Assembly (NCBI GenBank): GCA_032158295.1
Contig: CM063264.1
Location: forward strand, 12,215,920-12,279,919
Source of the DNA: Pycnopodia helianthoides
Lineage: Eukaryota; Echinodermata; Asteroidea; Forcipulatida; Asteriidae
Direction of reading: 5' to 3'
Length of the DNA stretch: 64,000 bases
A program made the translations under genes and the position numbers. Position 1 is the stretch's first letter; each line of letters opens with the position of its first letter. The notes below the pieces were generated by a model. The model had not been told where the DNA came from, searched no databases, and was given only the letters and a program-made list of their open reading frames with translations. Shown here piece after piece: positions 11,586 through 22,901 of the stretch.

Positions 11586-11837
11586 ATATTTCAATCAAAA
11601 CGGACGCTGTCACAACAGATCTCATTCAGACTTCCTGGGAGACTAGAGCGGGTGCCACCTATACCCTCCTGTTGACCAATACTGCATATGGTACGACCCG
11701 ACAAGATAAGATCTTTAACTCGCAGACTGACAAGTTTGTCTTCACTGGATTGACGCTTGGTCAGACGTACACAATTCAGCTCACATATCACCTCGACGGA
11801 CAGAACACCAATGGTGGAACAGTCACAGAAACCACAC
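11586..11837 (+). CDS. FN3-like domain exon, copy 2
   Basis: 252 bp, open, phase 1-1, acceptor gcttgcag and donor CACAC|GTAAAT. It shares residues R21, Y35 and R39 with copy 1, so these two neighbours are sisters. Distinctive residues are I2, A8, D41, F44, L58 and N76. The Trp18 and GLTLGQTYTIQLT signature is intact. Spliced to a previous copy, the split codon joins C to AT (His) and the frame continues. The exon starts 1441 bp after the start of copy 1. Confidence 0.75.
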
Positions 11838-11862
11838 GTAAATATAGTAGTTAGAGACAAAT

Positions 11863-12045
11863 TATATTTTTTTCGCCCTTACACCAGTGTTAGTGCACTA
11901 TAACAACGGTACTTTCCACAGTCCTGTTAACAAAAATCTACAAGCATATCACTCGAGATTCAAACCCACGACCTTTGCCATGCTAGAGCAGACCACTAGA
12001 CCACCGAGCCTAGCCCGATGGCTGCAGGCAGTCCAAGTCCTATTA
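11863..12045 (-). mobile_element. tRNA-derived SINE fragment 1
   Basis: On the minus strand it contains ctcggtggtctagtggtc (A-box-like) and gtgggtttgaatc (B-box-like), about 35 nt apart, as in a tRNA-derived SINE promoter. The + strand reads cgagattcaaacccacgacc. The same fragment is found at 14767, 41936 and 54670, at the same place in the duplicon. It is not a functional tRNA: there is no closed acceptor stem and the fragment continues past both sides. An A-rich tract follows at 12043-12064. Confidence 0.6.
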
Positions 12046-12099
12046 AAAAAAAAAAAAAAAAAAACTATAGGATTTAAAGAAGAAAAAAAAACACCTTAA

Positions 12100-12435
12100 A
12101 GGTATTGTACACTTTCGGTAACAGCTCAACATCAGTGTCCACATTTTGTGTGATTAAACATATGCATGAACAAACAAACCTGTGAAAGTTTAAGCTCAAT
12201 TGGTCATCGAGGTCACGAAGAATAGTGAAAAGAGATCTTATGTGTTTTCTGTTTTTTTTTCAAGTTATCGCGCGCGATAATTACTATTGTTTTACTCGTT
12301 TCTCAGAAACGATAGCATTTTAGGCAGAAATATTGTAAGGAACACTTTCTACCATTACTTACTTTAAATCATGTAAGTTATGTGTGAATCTGTGAACATT
12401 GTGTTTTTCGATCTTACCAATAGTGTACAGGGCCT
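12100..12435. mobile_element. MITE with TTAA target duplication, 336 bp
   Basis: Begins AGGTATTGTACACTTTCGGTAA-like and ends with the inverse TTACCAATAGTGTACAGGGCCT-like sequence, flanked by TTAA on both sides (12096-12099 and 12436-12439). The interior is non-coding and contains the palindrome atcgcgcgcgat. TTAA TSDs point to Kolobok or piggyBac; no transposase is encoded. Confidence 0.8.
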
Positions 12436-12459
12436 TTAAACAAAAATCGAATGTTTTTT

Positions 12460-12930
12460 AGGTGTTCGGCCATCAGGCGAAAACCAATTGTTATTAAACT
12501 GTTTTTAGGTGTTCGGCTATCAGTCAAAAACATTCGGTTATTGTACTGTTTATTGTTTGTTTAGGTGTTCCGCGAATTGCCGAGAACCTTTTGTTATTCT
12601 ACTGGTTTTTGTAGGTGCTCGGCGATCGGCCGAAAACCTAATGTTATTGTTCTGATTTGTTTTTTTAGGTGTTTGTGCAATACGTGCACGAACACTTGTT
12701 GCAATACGTGCACGAACGCCTCTTGAAATTGTTATTATTTTTTTTAAAGATGTTTGGCGAACAACCCAAAATATATTGTTATTCTACTGTTTTTAGGTGT
12801 TCGGCACTCAGCGCCGAAAACCTATTGTTATTGTTCCTTTTTTGTGCTCGGCCCATCAGCCGAAAATCTATTGTTGTAGTTCTGTTTTCTCAGGTGTTCG
12901 GCGATAAGCAGAAAACATATTATTATTCTT
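12460..12930 (+). repeat. Hairpin array C, nine units
   Basis: Units near 12460, 12506, 12562, 12613, 12667, 12748, 12795, 12843 and 12892. The order of unit subtypes (ccatcaggc, ctatcagtc, cgaattgccgag, cgatcggcc, a gtgcaatacgtgcac unit, gcgaacaacc, cactcagcgcc, cccatcagcc, gcgataagc) is the same as in the arrays at 42176 and 54911. The arrays were therefore duplicated whole. Confidence 0.85.
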
Positions 12931-13568
12931 CCGGTTTTTTTTTTGCGTCTTTTTCTTTTTCCCTGAAACTTCTCATCAAGATTCCGCGAAAAGTAAAATT
13001 CACACAGACTGGAAACTTGGCATATACTTGCACTATATCTTTAAGACGGCACTTGAAGAATGACGTCATCGGGAGTACAATTAAAACGTTTGTTAGTTCA
13101 AAAGAGACCATTTGCCATTTGCTTCAGTTCAAGCAATTTGAGAGCTATGATGTTCATAATTCGGCATCTGATAGATCAAGACTAGGGCAACATTTGATTT
13201 TGTTGTGACAATCCGCAAAAAAGAAAAATTAAATGAGAAAAAGTGTTTGTGTTTTCTGCTGAAAAATGAATCCTTTTGTTGGCATCAAATTTTCCGACAC
13301 TAACAGGAAACCCACCAAAACACGTATGTTTTCCTGGTAAGTAACCAGGTATAGTTTAGCCACGTATGATACTTTTTTCTCTTGATAAACTATGGCCATA
13401 TCAAAATTGGTGGCTACAGCTATCTATGGCTTTGACTGTTGTTAAGCGTAGTGCTAAGGACATCCTATACTTCAGCACATGATGGCGCCAAATGCAGCTG
13501 TAGCTGTAGCCATAGCCTCAATTCGGACACGGCCTAACATTATAAGTTTTTTTTTGTTTTGCTTGCAG
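12931..13568 (+). other. Intron-like 5' flank of FN3 exon 3
   Basis: Same modules as the other flanks: tttttccctgaaacttctc, cacagactggaaacttgg, gaatgacgtcatcggg (about 13059), the conserved GCTACAGCTA/TAGCTGTAGC inverted repeat (about 13420 and 13499), a T-rich tract and GCAG at 13565-13568. Confidence 0.6.
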
Positions 13569-13820
13569 ATACTTCAATCAAAACGGACGTTGTCACAACA
13601 GATCTCATTCAGACTTCCTGGGAGACTATAGCGGGTGCCACCTACACCCTCCTGTTGACCAATACTGTAGATGGTACGATCCAACAAGTTAAGATCTCTA
13701 ACTCGCACACTGGAAAAGTTGTCTTCACTGGATTGACGAATGGTCAGACGTACACAATTCAGCTCACATGTCACCTCGACGGACAGAACACCGATGGTGG
13801 AACAGTCACAGAAACCACAC
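13569..13820 (+). CDS. FN3-like domain exon, copy 3
   Basis: 252 bp, open, phase 1-1, acceptor cttgcag and donor CACAC|GTAAAT. Trp18, Tyr62 and GLTNGQTYTIQLTCHLDG are intact. Distinctive residues are V34, I38, S44, H47, G49 and V51. Its class (I21, D35, Q39, C68) is shared with copies 4 and 5. The flanks are the most complete of any copy, and a candidate second exon follows at 14578. Reading through the donor would add RKYSN and stop. Confidence 0.75.
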
Positions 13821-14577
13821 GTAAATATAGTAATTAGAGACAATTTACAGGATAGTATAACCATTAACAAAATAAACATTGAGTTCTAGTTTTAATCGTT
13901 AAACCTCACGGATTACACCAAATGCTAAGAAACTGTGCAAGTGTTTCCCTTATCGAAAACTAGTTCCGATAATCGTGATCCTTCATTCTCCCTCCATAAT
14001 CCTCTACGACGGTCGGGACATGGTCGGGAGGACCATAGAGCCAGGACCGGAGGACAGAGAAAGCGAGAGACAAATCAAACGACGACTATATTTTCTTTAT
14101 GAAATCTTCTTTTACATTTCTATTTATACCAAATTCTTCAAATAATAAATACCAATAGCAATTTGTTGTAAATGCAATTTCAATTTTTATATCAAACAAT
14201 TAAGTTTTTCTTAATGAAATCTTCTTTAACAATTTTGGTATACCAAATTCTTCAAAATTTAAATACCCATAGCAATTTGTCGTAAATGCAATTTTTATAT
14301 AAAACAATTAATTTTTCAAACCAACATTGAAACATAATTCAAATTTGGAACGAGAATACTTAGTTTATAGAAACCCCATTTGCGAATCACGTTCAACCAT
14401 TATAAAGGGTTAAAGATAAAATGTGCGACAGTCGAGCAACACTCATAATTGTTTACAAGTAACCTTATAGTCGTTTTTTTTTCTTAATTAATTTTTAAAT
14501 TTAATTTGTATTCATGTAAAAATTATTTCATCGCTGTATTTTACCTTACCAACAATATAACGTAATTTTTTTTATAG
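13821..14577 (+). other. Intron-like stretch between FN3 exon 3 and the 37-bp candidate exon
   Basis: Contains acattgagttctag, cgataatcgtgatcc, acgacggtcgggacatgg, then AT-rich DNA ending in a polypyrimidine/T tract and tttatag (14571-14577). Two near-repeats of a fragment starting gaaatcttcttt lie at about 14100 and 14216. Confidence 0.55.
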
Positions 14578-14614
14578 CCACTACCTATGTTACAAGAAAC
14601 AAAATCGAGTACAG
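14578..14614 (+). CDS. Candidate 37-bp exon, copy a
   Basis: After a strong acceptor (ttttttttatag) comes 37 bp in the frame left by the FN3 exon (phase 1), coding TTYVTRNKIEY, followed by AG|GTCAAA. Two other copies (41757-41793, 54489-54525) have exactly the same length, no stop, and AG|GTAAAA donors. The conservation of frame and splice edges in three copies is the only evidence. Alternatively it is a terminal exon: in this copy the frame continues for about 25 residues to a TAA. No domain recognised. Confidence 0.35.
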
Positions 14615-14766
14615 GTCAAAACTCATTACGTCTGAGGCCAACTTTGTCCCGGACGTTCAATACACAAATAATATTTGTATGCAAACTTAAACTCTGTCAA
14701 GAAATCTGTGAGAAAATAGCAACTGAAGACCCAACGTTGAATTACTCTAAATTTAATTTGAACATT

Positions 14767-14935
14767 TATTTCGCCCTTGAACCGATGTTAGTGCACTGTT
14801 ACAACGGTACTTTCCCAAGTCCTGTGAACAAAAATCTACATGCATATCACTCGAGATTCAAAACCACTACCTTTGCAATGCTAGAGCAGACCACTAGATC
14901 ACCGGCTGCAGGCAGTTCAAATCCTATTAAAAACA
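14767..14935 (-). mobile_element. tRNA-derived SINE fragment 2
   Basis: Same unit as at 11863: + strand tcgagattcaaaaccactacc ... agcagaccactagatcacc, that is B-box and A-box on the minus strand. The B-box is slightly decayed. It ends in an A-rich tract. Confidence 0.55.
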
Positions 14936-14997
14936 AAAAATAAGATAGGATTCAAAGAAAATAAAAACCACCTCTTAAACAAGAAACTTTGTCAAAT

Positions 14998-15134
14998 GTT
15001 TTTTAGGTGTTCGGCCATCAGGCAAAAACCTATTGTTTTTGTACTATTTAAAGGGTGTTCGGCTATCAGTCAAAAACCTTTGGTTTATTGTACTGTTTAT
15101 TGTTCGTTTAGGTGAACTGCGGAGAACCTTTTGT
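14998..15134 (+). repeat. Hairpin array D, three units
   Basis: Units at about 15004, 15052 and 15109 correspond to the first three subtypes of the longer arrays (ccatcaggc, ctatcagtc, gtgaactgcggagaacc). The array is cut short by the AGCTGTTCCG array. Confidence 0.75.
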
Positions 15135-15404
15135 TACTAGCTGCTCCGACCTTTCAGGCGGAACAGCTATTGTAATCGAGATTTTTTTTTTTTTTTATTA
15201 TTAGCTGTTCCGACCTGTTAGGGCGGACCTGTTAGGGCGGTAAAAGCTATTGTAATAGTCGAGATTTTTTTTTTAGCTGTTCCGGACTTCCAGTCGGAAC
15301 AGCTATTGTAATCGTCGAGATTTTTATTTGTTTTTATTAGCTGTTCCGACCTGTTAGGGCGGAACAGCTATTGTAATCGTCAAGATTTATTTTTATTTTT
15401 TATT
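15135..15404 (+). repeat. Hairpin array E (AGCTGTTCCG / CGGAACAGCT)
   Basis: Four hairpins TAGCTGTTCCG-acctnttaggg-CGGAACAGCTA at about 15139, 15202, 15271 and 15338, each followed by ttgtaatcgtcgagattttt. The second has an internal duplication (tgttagggcggacctgttagggcgg). The architecture matches arrays A-D, but the stem is entirely different and still self-complementary. Confidence 0.85.
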
Positions 15405-17618
15405 TTTTTTCATTATTATTATTATTCTTTCTAACCCCAAACCCTATTGACTTAACACATGACTTTTCTACTTGTCATATGCCCCTCTAAGAATTATCAG
15501 AAGTAGACAAATTATATACCATATGAAAGCTTATGCCCTGACGTAAGCTGAGGTGTAATTATATTAAGATGCTTAATTAATTATTCACGTGACAGCTGTG
15601 TGAATAATTAAATAGTCCATCTTCTGTCCATCATATCTCAAGAAGTATACATCCTATCCTCAAACTTTTTTTCAGTTATGGACTTGTCTTGTATTGTAGA
15701 TGGCAATTCTGGCCTAACATTTGCCATCACGTCATCATGACGTCACTTTTTTGCGCGTTTTTTATCTGTAAACAAAACCAATGGCTCTAAAAAAAAATAA
15801 TGTTAAAAACACAACATTTCAGAATAAGTTACAATTTACTTACTTATAATACACAAATCATGTTTAAAACACAAATGTTTTTACTAAGAATTATTCCAGG
15901 CAATTAAAAATTTTCAAATACAATGTAGTTTCATGATAATTAACGATTTAAGATTGAAAAATCTGACCCCATGAAACATTGATTGGGATAAGTTATATAC
16001 CGTCTTGTACCCTATGAAATGTATTAGTATGAAAAACACATTTTTGTTACTGTGACGTCATCAGGTGTCAAATTACAGTAATTCAAAGCTTTAATTAGTT
16101 AATCTTTGCAGCACCATATCTCAAGAAGTACACAGCCGATTTTCAAACTTTTTTCAGTTTTAGACCCCTTTGGCATTGAAAATTAACCATGGAACAAACC
16201 CCACTGACCCCATGAAACAAACTCTGTATTGCGCAATCACGGCAATGCGTCGAAGATTGTGCCGCTGTTATTCCTAACCGAAGGTGGACCAATTGGTTTG
16301 TATACACCCCATTGGATTTGTGCGTGACCAACATATATGAAAAGTTAGGGTGTTTTTTTTAAGGGCATTGGATTTGGATAAGTTACAAACCATCTTGTAC
16401 CAAACAATTTATTAGTAGAAAAACACATATGTTTTACTGTGAAGTCACCGGGTGTCAAATTACAATAATTAAAATGTTGAATTAGTTCACCTTTGCAGCA
16501 CCATATCTCAAGAACTACACACCCGATTTTCAAACTTTTTTTTCAGTTATAGACCCCTTGGGCATTGGAGATTAACCATGGGTTACCGTGACCCCATGTT
16601 GACCTTTACTTCCGGTTAACCGGAAGTAGGACCATATCTCAAGAAGTACACAACCGATTTTCAATTTCTTTTCAGTTATAGATCCTTTGAGCATTAAAGA
16701 TTGAACTTCAGTTGCCGTGACCCCTTGTTGACCTTTACTTCCGGGTCAACCGGAAGTTTGACCATATCTCAAGAACTACCCACCCGATTTCCAATTTCTT
16801 TTCAGTTATAGACCCTTTGAGCATTGAAGATTGAACTTGGGTTACCATGACCCCATGTTGACTTTTACTTCCGGGTCAACCAGAAGTTGGACAGTATCTC
16901 AAGAACTACACAACTGATTTCAGTTTTCTTTTAACCATGGGGTCAGCGAAGGTGCTCACGCCATAGGCACGTTTTTATATTTTTGTTAATTACAACACTT
17001 TTTGGTTCAATTTTGCTGATATTAATTTTCATCCAACCCTGAACAGTCCTTAACGAAGTGGCTGAACCGATTTTGCCCTAGAGGTCATTCACCGGGTAGG
17101 CCAGTTGTCACAAATGTGGGTGGAGCCAAGGCGGCATTCATTTGTACTATTTTGGGGCAAAATCGCGGACTTCGACATGCTTTGGCAAATCAGTTGTGAA
17201 CCAATATGCAATTGCCATAATGTTAAAATCTTTGGTGTGTGTGCTCAGTGAACTTAGATTCATCTGTTCAAACCATTAGAACAAGATTTGTGCTCCCAAA
17301 CACAGTTATTTACAACCCAACATAAAACGCCTACCGCGTGAGCACCCTGGGGGACGCGCGTAAATATTCTGAGCTTGCTGCTTGCAGGGTTAAGTTTTAG
17401 ATCCTTTGAGCATTGAACTTCGGTTACCATGACCCCTTGTTGACCTAGCTTTCCTCCCGGTCCAAACAGGAAGTTCAAATATCAAAAACCATATCTCCTG
17501 AACCACATGTCATAAAGTCATAATCTTTGAGATGCTTGCTAGCATATTACAGAGCTTTTAATCAAATTACAACAAAACGGAACAGCTCTGTGTTTGTTCA
17601 CAAACACCTAAGGTCTAG
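15405..17618 (+). repeat. 130-bp tandem-module repeat, copy A, with Helitron-like 3' end
   Basis: A 2.2-kb repeat whose second copy is at 39340-41620. It starts attattattcttt...ccccaaaccctattgac. Its 3' half is a tandem array, with accatatctcaagaa(c/g) at 16500, 16631, 16761 and 16891, period 130. Each unit contains ttcagttatagacccttt.agcatt, ccatgttgacctttactt and a palindromic core CCGGGTCAACCGGAAGT. It ends with hairpin GTGTTTGT/ACAAACAC and CTAG (17615-17618). About 16930-17395 is a non-repetitive stretch in which I see nothing. Confidence 0.75.
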
Positions 17619-17629
17619 TTCTACTTGTT

Positions 17630-17960
17630 TTTTCAGGTGTTCGGCGATCGGCCGAAAACCTATTGTTATTATTGTTATGTTTTGTTTTTGTAGGTGTTTG
17701 TGCAATACCTGCACGAACGCCTGTTGCAATACGTGCACGAACACCTCTTGAAAACGTTTTGTTTTATATGTTTTAGATGTTTGGCGAACAGCCGAAAACA
17801 TATTGTTATTCTAATGTGTTTAGGTGTTCGGCCATCAGCGCCGAAAACCTACTGTTATTAGGTGTTTTGTGGTCAGCCAAAAACCTTTTGTCATTTTTTA
17901 GTTTTTTGTTTCTTTTTTTCTTTAAGGTGTTCGGTACATCAGCCGAAAACCTATTGTTAA
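17630..17960 (+). repeat. Hairpin array F
   Basis: Units near 17636, 17692 (gtgcaatacctgcacgaacg / gtgcacgaacacct type), 17776, 17821, 17860 and 17926, with ttgttattgtt spacers. Order agrees with the second half of arrays C and J. Confidence 0.8.
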
Positions 17961-20250
17961 TGTTAATTTTTTTAAATATTTTTCCCCCCTGTCTTCTTCC
18001 TTATCCCTGAACCCTTTTCATCACGATTTCGCAATAAGTAAAAAATGTACAAATTGAAACTTGGCAGTTACTTGAACCTGAACATGAAGACGTCACCCAA
18101 ACAATGACTTCATGATGACGTCAATCAGGTGTCAACTAAAGGTTTAACAAAAATTATGTTAAGTCTTTGAAAATCTGTAACAAATCACAAGTAGAAGACC
18201 GGCGGTTACTTTTTGCGGGGTCTTACTAAGATCATATTAGTCTATATTTTATTAACTGGTGTGACCTCACAAGACCTCTAAACCGGAAGTGCCCTGTAAT
18301 ATTAAAATGGCAAAAGTTTTCAAGTTGTTTTTAACAATGTTGTAATCTGGCAAGTGTCTGGTTAAAAAAAGGACCGTCGACGTCACAAAATTCAAAAGCG
18401 CCCTCTAGCGGCAGTTCAAAACACACTTTTATTAGAAGTCTGTGGCAAAGTTCATGAGAATCCCTTCAAAACTGGTTAATATGGTGACCTTTATGCTGAC
18501 AACATATTTCTATAGTCGTAATATGATGACGTCGTCGTGTGTCACTTGGTAAAGCCCTAAAGGTGCACTTTTTGAAGCCGTGTATCTACTAAATTAAACA
18601 TTTGATTGAGTTGCAACTACAACGACCACGTCTTGTAAAATGTGAGATGACATTATGATGACGTCGTCAAATGATTTATTACAATTTTTATAAAATCAAT
18701 ACTTGTATTTGAAAAAAATCATAACTCCCAAACTAGACATTGGATTTTTGTTATCTACATATCATCAGAAAGGTATTCACAAACTTAATGGATGATACCC
18801 AGTGTAACCCCGTTTAACGTTGTCTTCCGGTTGAAACCGGAAGTTGAAGTTTAGTAACAGAAAAAACATAATTCATGAACCACATGTTCGATTTTTACAA
18901 TCTACACATTATCAGACGGGTTGTAAAAAGTTCAACAAAGTTACACAAAACTTGACCCCTTTTGAGCTTGTCTTCCTCTTCAATCCGGGAGTTGAAGTTA
19001 AATCAATGAAAAATCATAACTCCTGAACCCCACATTGGATTTGTGCAATGTATACATCATTGGAAAAACATTTTTCAACTATACAAGTGCTACTTAGAGT
19101 GTGGCTCCATTTGACCTTACACAAACAGTGGCCTGTATGACCTTTACTTCCGGTCGAAAAAAGAAGTGGAAGTGAAAATAAATATTCCCAGCCCTTATTT
19201 TGTGATACGAAAACTTAATGATCTACAATTAGGATTATGTCTCTTTGTATGAAAAAAGTTTGATCCATTGGCCTTTCAATTGAAAAAGAAATGATAATAA
19301 CTTCAAGAGCGCCCTCTCTTGAATTTGTTTTAAAGAAACTATTAATTTTTGAAAACCTGTTGCATAAATCCAAAAAGATTTTAACTTATAATCCAACAAG
19401 AAATAGGCTTTGGATATATCATAATAGCGTTGTCACAATGTCTTCTCATTTTCGACCAATCCTTACATTACTCCACCACATCCAGAGTAATATCAAAACT
19501 TGAACGAATGACTTATTGCACAAATGCCGGAAACCCTGTTTTTGTTTTGAAACATAAATCTAGTTCCACTTCTTGTTCTTATCCCTAAACCTTCTCATCA
19601 AGATTACGTAAAAAGTAAAAGTCGTAAAGACTTGAAACTTGCCATATATTTGGACCTTGACATTAAAACGGCACTTACATAATTATGTTATGATGACATT
19701 ATCAGGTGTCGAATTACGAGGGTATTAAGGTTGAAGAGATGTCATTTTCTTGTTACTGTAGTTTCAGCAGTTTGACAGCTGCGACTTTCATAATTGGGCA
19801 TCTGAAAGATCAAGACTGGGGCAACATTTCAAAAGTAAACGTCAAAACCGTATGATCTTACTTCCGTTCGTACCGGAAGGTCAAAGTCTGCCTTTTCTTT
19901 TGGTGAAAACTTTATTTTTGGGGCCCAGCTCAAGATTGAAATTGAAGTGAACATTGAACATCATAAGACAATCGAATTTCAATATCAAGACGACAAAAAC
20001 GGGCTGATGTCATGATGACGTCATCAAGTTTCAAATAACAATAAATCAAAGTGTAATATTAACAAAAAATAATAACTCATGAATCATATGTTAGATTTTT
20101 ACAAACTATACATCATCGGACAGGTCGTTGAAAGTTCAACAAACGCTACACAAAAAAGGGACCTCATTTAACCTTAACTTCTGGTTCAAATCGGAAGTTG
20201 AATATTTCAAAAATTCATAAAAATGCACACACCAGCTTACTGTTTTCCTA
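17961..20250 (+). repeat. Helitron-like modules
   Basis: Modules with TGACGTCA (about 18115, 18527, 18660, 20017), ACTTCCGG-type cores (18286, 18825, 19145, 19862, 20190) and a degenerate 3' terminus (tgtttttgttttgaaaca, CTAG at 19560-19563). 18250-18560 is paralogous to about 50095-50470, and 18690-19560 to 51470-52823. The latter pair define the 51531-52175 insertion. No gene seen. Confidence 0.6.
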
Positions 20251-21380
20251 GTTTAGTGATGTGGAATCACAGACAATAATTTTTTGATGTTTGTTAACGT
20301 AATTAACGACAATTTTGGGAAAAATGCGGTCAACGGTCAGCGTATACGCTTTTACAGCCGTTGCAAATGTCAAGTTTACGTGACTTTGTTGTAAGTAGAC
20401 CGGTGTTCTGCTTATGTATTAATTATAACAATGGCGTGGCATAATGATCCAGTCTTCATATCATTAAGCACATATTCACGACCGTGTAATTAAAAAACCG
20501 ACATAAACACACGTCAGTGTAGTCCGGTCCACACCAACTTGTATTCTGTGGACATCGTGGAGCTACTTATGTAACAATGTAAGCCCTAATCACAACCGAA
20601 AGAAACATTTTCTGAGACCCCTGGCAAATTGAAATTTTGAGGGCCAAAAATAGGGTAAAAATGTTGATTTTGCAATATCTAAAAACATGCTCTAAGAGCA
20701 TAAGGGTGAATTTTAGATCAATAATTTGTTTTTCTAAAGTAAGCCAAGGATGATACTTTGTGGTGATATAAAAGGTTTTATGAAATAACTTTGCATTTTG
20801 GTAGGGTGGAGTTATAAATATGAGCAAAAAACAGCTTTTCGGACCCCCAAATCGGCCTAAAATGCCCAAAACACAAAATGAGCTGTTACCATGACAACTG
20901 GCTACATATGGATTTGAAATGTCGATTTTTTTAACTTGTATCTTCCAACCATAAAGCATTTAAAATAAAAAAAAAAATATGTTAAGTATTTACGTGAAAT
21001 GACACTTAACCGTTATAGGTCCCTAGAATCTTGCTAACTGCAGGACGTTGCCTATTTTTACTCTTATTGTTATATTTTCATCTCCCATTAATTTGTTTAC
21101 ATCCTAGTGAATTCTTTACAAGCCCAGTTGTTGTCTATGATTACTTAAGCTTGATTTTGTTTGTTTTTAATTAATGTTTAATTAATTAGGTTTTTTGGTT
21201 AAAAGAATTTTGGGTTGAAAACAAAAATAATAAAAAAACAAAGAGTTTCAAACTTCATGTTTGTGTTATATTTTTCTCACTCTCAAACAGTATTTTATCA
21301 AAACAACAAACAACAAGATGTATCAAATAATATTAATAAAGGAAACAATCGAAGTGTATTAACCTGACTGTGTAATCCTA
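20251..21380. other. AT-rich DNA, nothing recognised
   Basis: Contains one longer minus-strand frame (20567-20959, 130 codons) with no recognisable domain, an odd hydrophobic/Lys-rich composition and no splice or promoter context. I do not accept it as a gene. The rest is AT-rich without visible repeats. Confidence 0.4.
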
Positions 21381-21840
21381 CCTCCGTGGTCGAATCCAGT
21401 CATCCCTGTAATAAACAATCGAATTGTATTAGCCTGACTTTCTCCACGGTCCCTCCCACAGAACGGTGCCAGTTTGTCTGGGGGGGGAGTTTAGTGGCCT
21501 TGCTCAAGCAGCAGGCAAGACATGACATGACAAGCCAAGCCTGTAACAGAGCTGAACAGATTGTTTCACTTATCAGTGGGTTAGATCTGGGTCATCTGTG
21601 TTTGTGTGCATTGGTATAGCACATTTTGTGTACAGTTGTATGCCAGGAACAAGTTTCACAGCCCATAAAAAACTAAAAAACAAACAAACAAAAACTCTGG
21701 AAACTACTCCCCCCCCCCCCCCCTTCTTAGATATGTGGAATGGTCCTGTCTGGGATATCGTGGATGGTCAAGTCGCAAAGGGCTTTGCAAGTGAATAAAA
21801 AACAAAAAAACTTCAAATTGACCACTAAAATTTGCCAATG
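21381..21840. other. Unassigned stretch with poly-C tract
   Basis: Contains a short direct repeat (cgaatccagtcatccctgtaataaacaatc region: aacaatcgaa.tgtatta at 21345 and 21415) and a homopolymer C tract near 21709-21723. Frames across it have no known features. Confidence 0.4.
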
Positions 21841-22262
21841 TCACGTGTAAGGTTAAGAAAACTCGTCTTATTTCATGAACTATAAACGATCTAGACTTAA
21901 AACTTAGTAGGTACTTAGCTCTTTGAGTTTAAAAATAAATATGTGAAATTCGATTTGATGGTGTCATCGATGACGTCATAACAATAAATCTCAAATGCTC
22001 CATGTAAGATACTTACACCATAAAAAGCTCTTGCCAAGTTTTGCAAATCACATACACATTGTGACACCATATGACCTTTGCTTCCGGTTGAAACCGGAAG
22101 TTCAAAGGTCAGATTTCGAACGTTCATTTCTCATTATCGAAGAAAGTTTTGCTTTTACATCTGTAAATTCTATTGAAAATAATTATTTTCAAATTTCAAG
22201 GACATCATCACAAAACGTTTCAACTGAACACGGTGAGTTGGTTCACAAACTCGATTTTTAGT
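21841..22262 (+). repeat. Helitron-like module fragment
   Basis: gatgacgtcat at about 21968, CTTCCGGTTGAAACCGGAAG core at 22081-22100, and a short terminal stem-like sequence before the start of duplicon 4. Confidence 0.5.
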
Positions 22263-22901
22263 TATTGTGTGTTTTTTCTGCGTCTTCTTCTTTTTCCCTG
22301 AAACTTCTCATCAAGATTCCGCAAAAAGTAAAAGTCACACAGACTGGAAACTTTGCATATACTTGCATCTTAACTTTTAGACGGCACTTGAAGAATGACG
22401 TCATGATGACGTCATCGGGAATACAACAACAAGGTTTTTTGTTGGAAAGAGACCATTTGCTATTTGGTTCAGTTCAATCAATTTGAAAGCTAAGTTGTTC
22501 AGAAATAGGCATCTGATAGATCAAGACCGAGGCAACATTTGACTATTTTTGTGACAACCGCAAAAAAAAAAAGAATTATATGAGAAAGAGCGTTTGTGTT
22601 GTCTGCTGGAAAATAAATCCTTTTGTTGATATTAAAAGGGAACCCAACAAAACACACATGTTTTGCTGTTCTGTAACTAGTGGTATATATAGTTTAGCCA
22701 CGTATGATCATTGTTTCTCTTGATAAACTATGGCCATATCAAAATTGGTGGCTACAGCTATGGCTATCATTGTTGTTACGAGTATTGCTATAAGGCCATC
22801 CTATACTTCAACACATGATGGCGCCCAATCCAGCAATAGCTGTAGCGGTAGTCTCAATTCGGACACGGCCTAAGATTATAAGTTTGTTTTGTTGCTTGCA
22901 G
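22263..22901 (+). other. Intron-like 5' flank of FN3 exon 4
   Basis: Starts at ttctgcgtcttcttctt, then cacacagactggaaac, TGACGTCATGATGACGTCATC (22397-22417), and the conserved inverted repeat GCTACAGCTA (about 22751) / TAGCTGTAGC (about 22839). It ends in a T-rich tract and GCAG. There is no hairpin array upstream, so the duplicon is 5'-truncated. Confidence 0.65.

Noticed and set aside
11950..12020. Functional tRNA gene on the minus strand
   Set aside because: It has A- and B-box words only, no closed cloverleaf, and four copies inside the same duplicon. It is a SINE fragment.
14587..14943. 118-codon frame after the third duplicon
   Set aside because: A different frame from the candidate exon; it crosses an antisense SINE fragment and is broken in the paralogous copies.
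20567..20959. 130-codon minus-strand frame
   Set aside because: No domain, no neighbours, AT-rich composition; length is within chance for this DNA.
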